Part shown: one piece after another, positions 38,235 to 47,676 of the stretch
How the letters are laid out: the number at the start of each line of letters is the position of its first letter
How positions within the stretch are numbered: position 1 is the first letter of the stretch
DNA from: Psychromonas sp. psych-6C06
Lineage (GTDB): Bacteria > Pseudomonadota > Gammaproteobacteria > Enterobacterales > Psychromonadaceae
DNA length: 64,000 bases
Assembly: GCF_002835465.1 (NCBI RefSeq)
Contig: NZ_PIZM01000013.1
Span: 1-64,000, forward strand
Direction: 5' to 3'
Made by a program: the position numbers and the translations under genes
Notes under the pieces: generated by a model
The model's database searches: none
Told to the model about the DNA's origin: nothing
The model's input: the letters and a program-made list of their open reading frames with translations, nothing else

Positions 38235-38266
38235 AAAAAAAATCCCATGCAATGATGAGATTTTTT
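38235..38266 (-). terminator. Terminator for the small membrane protein gene
   Basis: Read on the minus strand, AAATC-CAT pairs with ATG-GATTT through an imperfect stem followed by eight T. It begins about 18 bp past the stop of the 69-residue gene. Confidence 0.6.
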
Positions 38267-38283
38267 GATTTATGCTGTATCAC

Positions 38284-38493
38284 CTAACATAGAAGATAAT
38301 ATAGTCCGGATACGGCACCAATATTTAATAGTAGATGTAAGTAAAGTGCATGGTGTGCGTTATTGCATTTTTCTTTTTCAGCGAAACGATTAATTTTATC
38401 TGCAATTAGATTTTCTTTTTTATAGAGAACTTGGTATATACCGTTTAATTTAGTTTCTATTTTGGTCGTTTCGTCAAATGAAAGCGAGTCCAT
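38284..38493 (-). CDS. Small membrane protein, unknown
   Basis: 69 residues. The first 45 are charged (Lys/Glu/Asn), and the last 20 (HALYLHLLLNIGAVSGLYYL) form one likely membrane helix with the C-terminus at the membrane. AGGA stands 9 bases before the ATG and a terminator follows, which supports a real gene. I recognise no family. The shape is that of a tail-anchored small protein. Confidence 0.5.
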   Translation of the reverse strand: MDSLSFDETTKIETKLNGIYQVLYKKENLIADKINRFAEKEKCNNAHHALYLHLLLNIGAVSGLYYLLC

Positions 38494-38523
38494 TTGCGCA
38501 GTCCTTTAACATAGTTGTATTTA

Positions 38524-38545
38524 CACACTATTGCCCGATAGTGTG
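38524..38545. promoter_or_regulatory. 8-bp perfect inverted repeat
   Basis: CACACTAT and ATAGTGTG around TGCCCG, 31 bp upstream of the small membrane protein start. No T-run follows, so it may be an operator or a leader hairpin. Confidence 0.35.
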
Positions 38546-38708
38546 AACCCACTTATTAGCCACTCGTACTTTAATTTGCTCTATACCGGCATGTACTTTG
38601 AGTTCATTACTAAGAAGAGGTAACACATTATCATCGCCAACACTATTTTAAAATGACTTAGCGCAAATCATTTATGTTGTATTTGGTTTCAGTTAACGGT
38701 TTTAAGAA

Positions 38709-40508
38709 TTAATCTTTAAAATGACGCAATTGCGATAACACATCAATCAATAACGTGATGTCAAAATCATCTTCGTTGAGAGCAATTCCCTGCCAGTTAA
38801 TACTAGATATGTCGCCATTATTATCAAATTGGGTAATTTTATCTTTCTCATAAATGACATATTTTTGCAAATCCCCAGACAATACATATGCTCTGCTGCG
38901 ATTATCAAAAAGGCTTTGTCCGTTACTATATTGTTCACTGCTGTTTTGAACCCCTAATGCTTCTTCTAAAAGCGTTGGGGCAATATCCACATGGCTTGTC
39001 ATACGTGTGATACTTCTGTTTCTTTTTCCTGGCCACAACACAATTAATGGCACATGTGCATTGTTTATGGCCGCTTGTGGAGACCTCTCTTTCTCGAAGG
39101 AAGCTCCATGGCTACCTGTGATAATGACAATGGTATTACTCAGCGAGCCGTTGTCCTTTAATGTTTGCACCACTTTGCTTATTTGTAGATCAATATCAAG
39201 CACTTGTTGCTGGTAACGTTGCATTTTTTCACTACGCTGTGCCAAGCTAAAGTTATTATCGTTTAGTGCTAGGGCATTACCTGCTTGCTGATAATATAAA
39301 AAACTAAACTTCTTATGTTTCGCGTCAGAGCTATTAATAAGCCACTCTTGCCACTTTTTGGTTATTTTTTGGTTACTGACACTGGCGATATTCTCATGTA
39401 ATTGAGGGGTATCAAGATGACTAAAGCTACTCTGTAAAAACTCTGGATGTAAAAAACCGACACTCGAAAATAAACCAAACTGATACTGTTTTTGTTGTAG
39501 TCGATCGATTAAAACAGGTGCCACATAGTTTAAAGTTATCTCTGACCAGTAGCGGTTTGGCAAACCATAAAATAGGCTGAATAAACCCTGTGCACGATTA
39601 CTAGCGCCACTATAATGTTGTGTGTAATTAAGCCCTTCATTGCTAAGTTCAAAAGTATGAGGCATGTTTTTTTCATTAAGGAGATCAGCACGCAACGCTT
39701 CAACAGTGATAAACAATATATTTTTATCATTATGTTGATTAATGTCATCTAAAAAAGTTAATGGCTTTTTAGGGTAATTGAGGGCAGAGGTGTTTTCACC
39801 TTGTTGGCTAATAATACGTTTTTGTAATTTATCATCACTTAACCAACCCTGTTTCGTTAAAAAAGTACGCGCAGTCATCGGGTAAGATAAAGGATATAAC
39901 GATTTTTGTTGGGTAATTGGCCTATATTGTTTCGCATCCGCCCAGATATAAGTTAGATGAGAGACAATAAAGCTAGCAAACAGGAAGATTGCAATCGGTT
40001 TACCAATCCCTTTTGCCTGAAGCTGGCGACCTTTTCGCCAAACAAAAAACGAGATGGTAAATTCAATGGCAAAAATGATTGGGAACGAGATGTAATGCAA
40101 ATTAATATCGTAGATCTGCTCAACTTGTTCAGGTTGCTGTAGGAATTGCCAGATCAGAGGCGTTAAGTGGAACTCGTAAAGCCGGAAAATTTGTGTATCA
40201 ACAATTAAGAATGCAATGGCTGTTGTACTAATGAGCATTGCGACTAAACGATATAAGCGTTGGTTAGGGATCACAAAGGCGAGTGGAAAAAGCAAAACGC
40301 CAAAAACCATCGCAGATACAAAGCTAAAATGTCCAATTAAACTGATAAATTGGTAGGCAATACCTAACCCAGAATCAGATAAGCCCGCATATTTGATGTA
40401 GCGCAGGCTGATGAGCGAAACGATGATCAGGTTGAAAAAAGTAAACCAATGCGCCCAGTTAATTAAACGCGATACGTTATCGTGGAATTTATTACCCGTT
40501 TCAACCAT
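38709..40508 (-). CDS. yejM: YejM/PbgA inner-membrane sulfatase-like protein
   Basis: 599 residues (E. coli 586). Five membrane helices in the first 200 residues (DUF3413 region) are followed by a linker and a periplasmic sulfatase-fold domain (ILFITVEALRADLL, ITGSHGASF). Known role of YejM/LapC: senses lipopolysaccharide and controls LpxC proteolysis through LapB. It lies 5 bp downstream of yejL as in the enteric locus. Confidence 0.92.
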   Translation of the reverse strand: MVETGNKFHDNVSRLINWAHWFTFFNLIIVSLISLRYIKYAGLSDSGLGIAYQFISLIGHFSFVSAMVFGVLLFPLAFVIPNQRLYRLVAMLISTTAIAFLIVDTQIFRLYEFHLTPLIWQFLQQPEQVEQIYDINLHYISFPIIFAIEFTISFFVWRKGRQLQAKGIGKPIAIFLFASFIVSHLTYIWADAKQYRPITQQKSLYPLSYPMTARTFLTKQGWLSDDKLQKRIISQQGENTSALNYPKKPLTFLDDINQHNDKNILFITVEALRADLLNEKNMPHTFELSNEGLNYTQHYSGASNRAQGLFSLFYGLPNRYWSEITLNYVAPVLIDRLQQKQYQFGLFSSVGFLHPEFLQSSFSHLDTPQLHENIASVSNQKITKKWQEWLINSSDAKHKKFSFLYYQQAGNALALNDNNFSLAQRSEKMQRYQQQVLDIDLQISKVVQTLKDNGSLSNTIVIITGSHGASFEKERSPQAAINNAHVPLIVLWPGKRNRSITRMTSHVDIAPTLLEEALGVQNSSEQYSNGQSLFDNRSRAYVLSGDLQKYVIYEKDKITQFDNNGDISSINWQGIALNEDDFDITLLIDVLSQLRHFKD

Positions 40509-40513
40509 AAGAG

Positions 40514-40738
40514 TTATTTATCTTTTGTGTTAATAGATGCCGTGAATGCTTTAACAAATTTTTCACCAATAGCTTGACGTTTATTCGTCGGCACTTGGCT
40601 ATTAATAATATGAGTTAGACTATTTCCTAATACCATCAGACTTAAGTCAACGGATACGTCATTTTTATGAAGTACTTCCATCACTTCATCTAGGATATTT
40701 TCAATTTTTTCGTTTGAATATTTTGAGATAATAGGCAT
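40514..40738 (-). CDS. yejL: YejL-family small protein (DUF1414)
   Basis: 74 residues. The family pattern MPIISKYSNEKIENILDEV, then DLSLMVLGN and the NSQVP motif, are present. Function unknown. First gene of yejL-yejM, divergent from yejK. Confidence 0.92.
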   Translation of the reverse strand: MPIISKYSNEKIENILDEVMEVLHKNDVSVDLSLMVLGNSLTHIINSQVPTNKRQAIGEKFVKAFTASINTKDK

Positions 40739-40893
40739 TAGTTTAAGTCTGTATTAATTAAGAAAAAGCTATAATACATGAGTCATACAGAGATACCAAT
40801 CTTAGGTCGAGAGTTTTTATTTATAAAACTGATTTTATGCGTACGGCTTTGGTGGCATAATCGCTTTTCTGTTTAAATTCTGGTGTACTATTT

Positions 40894-41955
40894 ATGAATA
40901 TCTCTGCAACTAATATTATTTTACACTCGCTCGACTACAACGTTGAAGGCGTTTTAGAATGCACTAAACGTGAAGGCGAGTTACCAATCTCTCCCTCTAT
41001 TGAACAATTTTTAACAAAAATTCATAGCACCTATCAAAGTAAAACGAATAAAGCTTTTGCTTCTTTTCCAACAGAAACTGATAGACCACAAGTATTTCAA
41101 CGTGCCCTTGAGAAAGAGATGGCCGGCGAATTAGACTTTGTTAGCTTTTCTCAAACTGCTGTTGATTGTTTAGTCGCTGAACTGCAAAAGCAAGATTTTG
41201 CAGAGCAGGGTATTTTACTGATTAGTAAGTACAGTTGGACTGCGAGTGATTACCTACTTATTGCATTGTTGCAAAATAATGAATCGGTGAGTGTTAATGA
41301 AAATTTAGAGCTAACCAGTAGCCAACATCTTGAAACCAGCAAAATTCAATTAGTGACGCGTATTGATCTTACGTTATTGGCTCGTTCACCTGAATCAAAT
41401 CGTTACCTTTCTTTCATAAAAGGGCGAGTTGGGCGTCAGGTATCTGATTTCTTTCTTGATTTTATGGGCGCACAAGAAGGGTTTGATGCCAAAGTTCAAA
41501 ATCAAGTGCTAATGAAAGCTGTAGAAGAATTTTGTGAAAAAGAAGCGCTTCCGATGGAGAAAAAACAAGAAGTGCGGGAAGTTGCCTTTGATTACTGTAA
41601 AGAGCAACTAAAGCAGGGGGAGGATATCGAATTAGCAACGCTTTCTGAGCAGATGCAGGAATCGCCCAAATTAGAAGGGAGCTTTTACGATTTTGTTAGC
41701 GAAGATTATCAGCTAGAGCAAAACTTCCCTGCTGATAGAAGTGTAATGCGTAAATTAACTAAATATGTGGGTCAAGGCGGTGGAGTAAGTATTAGCTTTG
41801 ATCAAAAACACTTAGGCGAACGTATTCAATATGATGCTGATAGTGATACCTTATCTATTAAAGGTATTCCACCCAATTTACGAGAACAACTTAAACGTGA
41901 TGCAAGCGAAGCATCAACCACTACGAACAATGATGATGAAAGTGCGCCGTTTTAA
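40894..41955 (+). CDS. yejK: Nucleoid-associated protein YejK/NdpA
   Basis: 353 residues (E. coli 335). It follows the family layout with the helical N-terminal part and the conserved DFFLDFMGAQEG block near residue 186. The C-terminal 20 residues are Asn/Asp/Ser-rich. Found associated with the nucleoid; biochemical role poorly known. Divergent from yejL/yejM. Confidence 0.93.
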   Translation: MNISATNIILHSLDYNVEGVLECTKREGELPISPSIEQFLTKIHSTYQSKTNKAFASFPTETDRPQVFQRALEKEMAGELDFVSFSQTAVDCLVAELQKQDFAEQGILLISKYSWTASDYLLIALLQNNESVSVNENLELTSSQHLETSKIQLVTRIDLTLLARSPESNRYLSFIKGRVGRQVSDFFLDFMGAQEGFDAKVQNQVLMKAVEEFCEKEALPMEKKQEVREVAFDYCKEQLKQGEDIELATLSEQMQESPKLEGSFYDFVSEDYQLEQNFPADRSVMRKLTKYVGQGGGVSISFDQKHLGERIQYDADSDTLSIKGIPPNLREQLKRDASEASTTTNNDDESAPF

Positions 41956-41982
41956 CAGCCGTGCTTTCTATAGGGTAAATAA

Positions 41983-42849
41983 ATGAAATTATTTGTACGC
42001 GACCTAACGGTTATTGATGCGACATATTTAGATGCACAACGTGGCTTCGTTGGGGAAAGTTATATCGTTGACGTGGTATTAACTGGTGGGCTAAATGAGC
42101 AATCGATGATTCTGGATTTCTCGTTAGTGAAAAAACAGATCAAAGCGATTATTGATACTGAAGTTGATCATAAACTGATTGTACCACATGCTTCCTCTCG
42201 CTGTTCAGTGACACTTGAACCACAGCGTACACAGGTAAATTTTAAGCTTAATGACAATAGTTATATTCAGCTTAAATGTCCCAATGAAGCATACTGTTTA
42301 TTAGAAAGTGAAACAGTATCTATTGAAGTATTAGAAACCTACCTTGAACACCTAATTCTTTTACAACTACCGGAAAATGTTGGTAAATTAGAGGTTAAGT
42401 TGCGTACTGAAAATATTGATACGCCTTTTTATCACTATACACATGGTCTGAAAAAACATGACGGTAACTGTCAACGTATTGCTCACGGGCATCGTTCAAA
42501 GTTAGATATTTTTATAAATGATGAGTTTAATCACTCATTAGTGCAGGATTGGGCAAACCGTTGGCAAGATATCTACTTGGTCAGCAAAGATGATATTATC
42601 GATAAGCGTGATTTATCATTTATTGTTAAAGCCAATGATATTGAAAAATTATGTTCTGCTTACCATGCGCCACAGGGATATTTTGAATTGTTAATCCCTG
42701 CACATCGTGCTGAAGTTTTACCAAAGGATACAACCGTTGAAGAGTTAGCCGACTTTATCTGTGAGCAAACTAAAAAACGTGTTGGTAATGACCACGTTAA
42801 AGTATTTGCCTACGAAGGTGTTGGCAAAGGAGCGATTGCTGAGCTATAA
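41983..42849 (+). CDS. Tandem T-fold protein, 6-carboxytetrahydropterin synthase-like
   Basis: 288 residues, about twice a QueD monomer. The first half has the strand FVGESYIVDVVL and DFSLVKKQI with DHKLI of the PTPS fold but no HGH. The second half has CQRIAHGHRSKLDIF with the catalytic Cys and two zinc-binding His. So it appears to be two fused T-fold units with one intact active site. Family chemistry would be conversion of dihydroneopterin triphosphate to a tetrahydropterin, as in queuosine synthesis, but no queC/queE genes are adjacent. Confidence 0.78.
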   Translation: MKLFVRDLTVIDATYLDAQRGFVGESYIVDVVLTGGLNEQSMILDFSLVKKQIKAIIDTEVDHKLIVPHASSRCSVTLEPQRTQVNFKLNDNSYIQLKCPNEAYCLLESETVSIEVLETYLEHLILLQLPENVGKLEVKLRTENIDTPFYHYTHGLKKHDGNCQRIAHGHRSKLDIFINDEFNHSLVQDWANRWQDIYLVSKDDIIDKRDLSFIVKANDIEKLCSAYHAPQGYFELLIPAHRAEVLPKDTTVEELADFICEQTKKRVGNDHVKVFAYEGVGKGAIAEL

Positions 42850-42905
42850 CTATTACTTTAATTACGCTATGCTTTTGAAAAATAGTAAAAGATTAAGGGA
42901 ACAAC

Positions 42906-43256
42906 ATGGCAGAAGAAACAATATTTAGAAAAATTATCAATAAAGAAATACCTTCGGATATGCTTTATCAAGATGATTACGTGACCGCTTTTCGTGATAT
43001 TTCACCACAGGCTAAAACACATATTTTGATTATTCCAAATAAACTGATCGCCACCGCTAATGATATTGAAGTGGAAGATGAAGTATTGATTGGAAAGTTA
43101 TATACCGTTGCCAAAAAACTTGCTAAACAGGAAGGGATTGCTGAGTCAGGTTATCGTTTAATTATGAATTGTAATGGAGATGGCGGACAAGAGGTCTACC
43201 ACATTCATTTACACCTGCTAGGCGGCCAACGTCTAGGTAAACTTATTACTACTTAA
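42906..43256 (+). CDS. hinT: HIT-family purine nucleoside phosphoramidase HinT
   Basis: 116 residues. The histidine triad is HIHLHLL (His99, 101, 103). Hydrolyses aminoacyl-AMP and nucleoside phosphoramidates. It is followed closely by lpoB, an arrangement similar to the enteric hinT-ycfL-lpoB locus. Confidence 0.95.
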   Translation: MAEETIFRKIINKEIPSDMLYQDDYVTAFRDISPQAKTHILIIPNKLIATANDIEVEDEVLIGKLYTVAKKLAKQEGIAESGYRLIMNCNGDGGQEVYHIHLHLLGGQRLGKLITT

Positions 43257-43270
43257 GCTTGGAGATACAC

Positions 43271-43870
43271 ATGAAAATTAAAAATAACTTCCTATTTATT
43301 GCATTAGCAACACTCTTCCTTTCTGCTTGTTCAACTTCTGTTGAACGGTTAGATTCTCAAAAGGAGGTCGATTTGAGTGGTGCGTGGAATGATACCGATT
43401 CACAGCTAGTTGCCCGTGAAATGATTGAAGACTCTCTTTCTCGCGCTTGGATTTCAAACTTTGTAAAAGCAGAAGGTAAAGATCCTGCTGTTATTGTTGG
43501 TAAAGTACGCAACTTAAGCCATGAACATATTAATACGAATACTTTTATTGCAGATATGGAGCGAGAGTTAATTAACTCTGGTGAAGTACAATTTGTAGCA
43601 GCCGCTGGCGCACGAGAAGAAATTCGTGAAGAGCGTGGTGATCAAGACCTAAACGCATCAGAAGAAACGCGTAAAGAGATGGGCCAAGAGTACGGTGCAG
43701 ATTATATGATGCAAGGGCAGATAAATACTATTATTGACGTAGACGGCACAACACAAGTACGTTTCTATCAAGTGAACCTTGAGTTAGTAAGTATCAAGGA
43801 TAACCGTAAAGTATGGGTAGGCCAGAAAAAAATTAAAAAGCTAGTTAAAAATAGCAAGTTACGCGAATAA
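43271..43870 (+). CDS. lpoB: Penicillin-binding protein activator LpoB
   Basis: 199 residues from the ATG at 43271, 6 bases after GGAG; a TTG frame starts 12 bases earlier. Lipoprotein signal with lipobox LSAC (Cys20). The C-terminal domain carries the LpoB pattern (VIVGKVRNLSHEHINT ... YGADYMMQGQI). It is an outer-membrane lipoprotein that stimulates PBP1B. Ends at a strong terminator. Confidence 0.92.
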   Translation: MKIKNNFLFIALATLFLSACSTSVERLDSQKEVDLSGAWNDTDSQLVAREMIEDSLSRAWISNFVKAEGKDPAVIVGKVRNLSHEHINTNTFIADMERELINSGEVQFVAAAGAREEIREERGDQDLNASEETRKEMGQEYGADYMMQGQINTIIDVDGTTQVRFYQVNLELVSIKDNRKVWVGQKKIKKLVKNSKLRE

Positions 43871-43881
43871 ACTACAGCAAA

Positions 43882-43918
43882 CTTACGGGCATGTTAGGTA
43901 TTGCCCGTAAGATTTTTT
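43882..43918 (+). terminator. Rho-independent terminator after lpoB
   Basis: CTTACGGGCA/TGCCCGTAAG perfect 10-bp stem followed by ATTTTTT. Confidence 0.9.
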
Positions 43919-43941
43919 ATAGCCTTTTATAGCGAAGCCCT

Positions 43942-45201
43942 ATGCAAAAAATAGTGATAATCTTCATGATCTCCATGTTGGCCGCCTGTGCTGGACATCA
44001 GCGTGAGACTAATAAATTAGCAAATCAACTCTATCAAAATAACCCACAAACTATTCTTAATCAGCTTCAATCTAGTTCACCTAATGAGCGAGACTATGCG
44101 CAATTCCACCTCAATACAGGCTTTTTACAATTTTTAGTGGGAGATTTCCCTACTGCAATTGAAACATTGACTCAAGCAAAAAAAGAGATGGCAGTACTAG
44201 AAGCAACCTCTATCAGTGAAAACGCAGCTGCCGGAACAGTTAATGAAACATTACGTAGCTATAGCGGATACCCAACCGATAGAGTGATGGTGCATAACGT
44301 ATTGGCCTTAAGTTATCTATTTAATGACGATATTGATGGCGCACGTGTTGAAATGTTGCAGGCCGATATTGCAATGAAAAAATTAGCTAAGAAAAAGTCG
44401 CTTGTTGGTCAATTCGCTAATACGCATCTTCTTTCGGGCATTATTTATGAACTCCTTGATGAACAATCAAATGCACTGATTAGTTATAAGAATAGCGAAT
44501 CGATCATAAAGGCACGAAATTTGTCGGTGCCAGTAGGATTGCAACAAGCGCTTCTACGCATGAGTTTCGCCGTCGATAGGGATGGCCAATATCTGAGTTA
44601 CAATAAGCTATACAGTGGTTTTGAAAAACCACTTCAAAATAGTAATAACAAAGTGTTTGCAATTTATTTCGATGGTGTAGTGAGTAGTAAAATCGAAAAA
44701 ACGGTGATTGTTCCAAGTGGAAATGATGATCAGTTAATACGTATTTCAGTCCCTGCTTACCCGCAAAGTCGATACAGAGTTTCACGAACCAAACTAACAG
44801 ATGCAACTCAACAAATAAGTAGCGAGTTGGTTGAAAACTTGGAAGTCTCTGTACGTGAGGATTTAGCGAAAGAATACCCTTCAATATTGCTCTTAACAAC
44901 AACACGAGCAGTGGCGAAATACGAGCTGGTTAAGGAAGCGGATAAACAAGATTCTTTGCTTGGCGCTTTAGTGAATTTAGTGACGGTACTCACTGAAGTT
45001 GCAGATTTACGGAGTTGGAACATGCTTCCAGCGTCGGTACAGTTTGCTTATATAGAAACCCCGGACAATCAAATTATCGTCAATAAAAATAACAGCACGC
45101 CTGAGCAAATCACCTTACAAAAAAACTCTCGTAATCTGTTATTAATATCAAGTTTAGAAGCCCCTATTTTTCATTATCAACAAACATCGAGGTCTTTATG
45201 A
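43942..45201 (+). CDS. COG3014-like lipoprotein with TPR-type helices
   Basis: 419 residues. Lipobox LAAC with Cys16. Residues 25-210 are helical with TPR-like pairs (FLVGDFPTAIETLTQAKKEM, NVLALSYLFNDDIDGARVEM). The C-terminal part is beta-rich. I recall this as an uncharacterised family (COG3014) that accompanies lpoB and an LPP20-type lipoprotein in Vibrio and Shewanella. It overlaps the next gene by ATGA. Likely role in envelope or peptidoglycan synthase control, by neighbourhood only. Confidence 0.75.
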   Translation: MQKIVIIFMISMLAACAGHQRETNKLANQLYQNNPQTILNQLQSSSPNERDYAQFHLNTGFLQFLVGDFPTAIETLTQAKKEMAVLEATSISENAAAGTVNETLRSYSGYPTDRVMVHNVLALSYLFNDDIDGARVEMLQADIAMKKLAKKKSLVGQFANTHLLSGIIYELLDEQSNALISYKNSESIIKARNLSVPVGLQQALLRMSFAVDRDGQYLSYNKLYSGFEKPLQNSNNKVFAIYFDGVVSSKIEKTVIVPSGNDDQLIRISVPAYPQSRYRVSRTKLTDATQQISSELVENLEVSVREDLAKEYPSILLLTTTRAVAKYELVKEADKQDSLLGALVNLVTVLTEVADLRSWNMLPASVQFAYIETPDNQIIVNKNNSTPEQITLQKNSRNLLLISSLEAPIFHYQQTSRSL

Positions 45202-46187
45202 GTAGCACCCGCGTTTTATTGTCATTTATAACTGTATTTTTTATTGCTAGTTGCGCTTCAACCTCGGAAGAGAAACGCCCACAATGGATAGATAACGCTT
45301 CTTCAATTTATCCTGATAGTGACTATTTAACGGCAGTGGGACAAGCTTCGAAAAGGGATAGAGCAGGTAAAAATGCCACGGCTAATTTAGCTGAAATATT
45401 TTACGTTACCGTTCGTGCAGAAACGAATACACTCACGGAAGCAACAAAAGCGCAAAGTGCATTGGGTGTTACTGCTGAAAGTTCGACATCACTGCAGCGC
45501 AATATACAAACAGAAACGGATCAAGCATTAAGTGGCGTTAAAATTAAAAATAGTTGGTTAAGTCCATCGGGTGAGTATTATGCATTGGCAGTGCTTGGAA
45601 AACGTACTGCTGCGATGAGTTTAAATGAATCGATTATTGCACTTGATAACTCAACTGCTGAGTTTATTAATTACAGCGTTAATATTGCGCCAAACAGTAT
45701 CTCATCGCTTAATGCATTACGTGCTGCACGTGATGAACAGATGGCTCGACAAATGGCTAATCTACAATTAAAGCAAGTCGGTGTTTCTGGCGTACCCACA
45801 GATATTTCCAGTAAAAAAATAGAACGCCTCATTGCTCAGAAACTTGCATCAATGCAAGTTGCTGTAGATAGTGATAACGATAGGCACAGCAAAACACTAC
45901 AATCAGGACTATCACAGCTCGGCGTCAATGTGGTTGATAAGGCAAATATTGTCGTCAGTGCCGACGTTGACATCACAGAGCCTACCTTAATAAAAGGATG
46001 GTATTGGCTTCGTGGCAGTTATGAGCTTTCCATTTCTGAGAACGGACAGGTGATTAGTCGTAAACGCTGGCCGGTAAAAGTTTCTGCAAAACAAGCAGAT
46101 CTTCTTAACCTAAGGCTTCAAGATAATATTAATGCCAATATTAGCGAATATTTAAAGCAACTGGTTAGTGACTCTCCAACGCTATAA
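45198..46187 (+). CDS. LPP20-family lipoprotein
   Basis: 329 residues. Lipobox IASC with Cys19. The LPP20 region is marked by PQWIDNASSIYPDSDYLTAVG and the following Ala-rich helix GKNATANLAEIF. The C-terminal half has a second domain of unknown type. Translationally coupled to the COG3014-like gene; its 3' end overlaps the convergent panE by 23 bp. Confidence 0.78.
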   Translation: MSSTRVLLSFITVFFIASCASTSEEKRPQWIDNASSIYPDSDYLTAVGQASKRDRAGKNATANLAEIFYVTVRAETNTLTEATKAQSALGVTAESSTSLQRNIQTETDQALSGVKIKNSWLSPSGEYYALAVLGKRTAAMSLNESIIALDNSTAEFINYSVNIAPNSISSLNALRAARDEQMARQMANLQLKQVGVSGVPTDISSKKIERLIAQKLASMQVAVDSDNDRHSKTLQSGLSQLGVNVVDKANIVVSADVDITEPTLIKGWYWLRGSYELSISENGQVISRKRWPVKVSAKQADLLNLRLQDNINANISEYLKQLVSDSPTL

Positions 46188-47064
46188 TTTCATTATATAG
46201 CTTTCTTATTAAAGGCGTTTCAATGTTGAGTTGTTGCGCTTTTTTTAATAAGTAACCATTAATATACTCAATTTCAGTAGGGCGCTTGTAAAAGATGTCT
46301 CTATTCATTGAAGAGTAGTTGTTGCTGGTGGCATCGATAACGCCATTAATGGTGCTTAATAATAACTGTTCATCAAATTTTAAATCTAATCTTTTAAGTA
46401 CCTGCATTGCTTCTTTGATCAGTTGTTTTATTTGATCCTGAAATACCGCTTTTGACAACTCGCCATTGCTTATTTGAAAAATTGCACTAAGCGGGTTAAT
46501 AGCAATATTAATCAGTAATTTTAACCATAATTTTTTCTCAATGTCCTCGCACCAATGACAGTTACCAAGTGCTTGGTTCAATGTCGCTAAAAGAGATGCA
46601 AAATTGCGAGAGGCGCAATTAAAAGGACCGAAGTAGGTAACGCCCAAGCCTGTTTGTACAATGTTGAATGGTGCAGAGAGTAAACTAGCATTTGCGGTGG
46701 TGGCGCAAATAATTGGGTTTTGGGGTAATAATTGCGCGACTTGTTCTGCGCAGCCCATGCCATTGTGCATTAAAATGATCACTTGCTGCTCACTAATCTG
46801 ACTTCGGTATTGCTTGAGCGCTTGTAATACTTGAGGCGCTTTCACGCAAACTATGAGGGGACTACTTGTATCGCTTAAACATTGTGAAATAGAACAAGGA
46901 TAACACTGTTCTTCACCTTGCAGGTTAGTGTAGTTAATACGTTGTGGAATATTATTTTTTCTGGAAACAAGGTGTACCTGCTGACCACAATTGAGCAAGT
47001 TAGCTGCCCATAAACAACCGATTGCACCATCTCCAATTATCTGCCATGTCATATTACTGTACAT
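46165..47064 (-). CDS. panE: 2-dehydropantoate 2-reductase
   Basis: 299 residues. NADPH-binding motif GDGAIGCLWA near residue 11 and the catalytic Lys region (EDIEKKLWLKLLINIAINPLSA). Makes pantoate for coenzyme A. Start: ATG at 47064 has AAGG very close (3 bases); the ATG at 47052 fits homologues better but lacks a ribosome site. The helix containing EINYINGYLL-type residues (EIEYINGYLL) is conserved. Confidence 0.92.
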   Translation of the reverse strand: MYSNMTWQIIGDGAIGCLWAANLLNCGQQVHLVSRKNNIPQRINYTNLQGEEQCYPCSISQCLSDTSSPLIVCVKAPQVLQALKQYRSQISEQQVIILMHNGMGCAEQVAQLLPQNPIICATTANASLLSAPFNIVQTGLGVTYFGPFNCASRNFASLLATLNQALGNCHWCEDIEKKLWLKLLINIAINPLSAIFQISNGELSKAVFQDQIKQLIKEAMQVLKRLDLKFDEQLLLSTINGVIDATSNNYSSMNRDIFYKRPTEIEYINGYLLKKAQQLNIETPLIRKLYNEIIALESH

Positions 47065-47187
47065 TTACCTTAACCTACTAGTTATATTGCTTTCATATAT
47101 TTAATGTTAAGCGCATCATAACATAGCCCCAAGTGAGAAATTCTGGTAACTTAGCGCATATTTTGAATTTATTAACAGGAGAATAAA

Positions 47188-47670
47188 ATGCCTTCATTTG
47201 ATGTCGTTTCTGAAGTAGATGTAGCGGAATTACAAAATGCCGTTGATAATGCCAATCGCGAATTAAAAACACGCTTCGATTTTCGTGGTGTAAAAGCAAG
47301 CTTTAGTTTTGAAAAAGGAGTGGCAAAACTATCATCTGAGCATGATAAACAATTACGTCAATTACTTGATATTCTTCGTGTCCATGTTATTAAACGTGGT
47401 ATTGACGCGAGCTCAATGGAAACAGATAAAGCCAACCATAGTGGTCAATCATGGTCTCAAACTGTCAAGTTTAAAGAGGGAATTGATCAACCGATGGCGA
47501 AAAAAATTGTTAAGTTAATTAAAGACAATAAAATGAAAGTTCAAACTCAAATTCAGGGTGAAGAGCTACGTGTGACGGGTAAAAAACGTGACGATTTGCA
47601 AGCTGTAATGGCCTTAATTCGCGGGGCTGAACTTGGCCAACCGTTCCAATTTAATAATTTTCGAGATTAA
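47188..47670 (+). CDS. yajQ: YajQ-family nucleotide-binding protein
   Basis: 160 residues. Starts [11 protein letters not shown] and ends FQFNNFRD, the complete family pattern, with TRFDFRGV and [13 protein letters not shown]. Members bind nucleotides, and some act as cyclic di-GMP effectors. An AGGAG ribosome site is at -7. The J-domain gene follows 6 bp later. Confidence 0.95.
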   Translation: MPSFDVVSEVDVAELQNAVDNANRELKTRFDFRGVKASFSFEKGVAKLSSEHDKQLRQLLDILRVHVIKRGIDASSMETDKANHSGQSWSQTVKFKEGIDQPMAKKIVKLIKDNKMKVQTQIQGEELRVTGKKRDDLQAVMALIRGAELGQPFQFNNFRD

Positions 47671-47676
47671 AGCAAC

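Noticed and set aside
38066-38248. A 60-residue minus-strand frame
   Set aside because: It starts inside a terminator-like hairpin, has no ribosome site and ends in repeat copy D.
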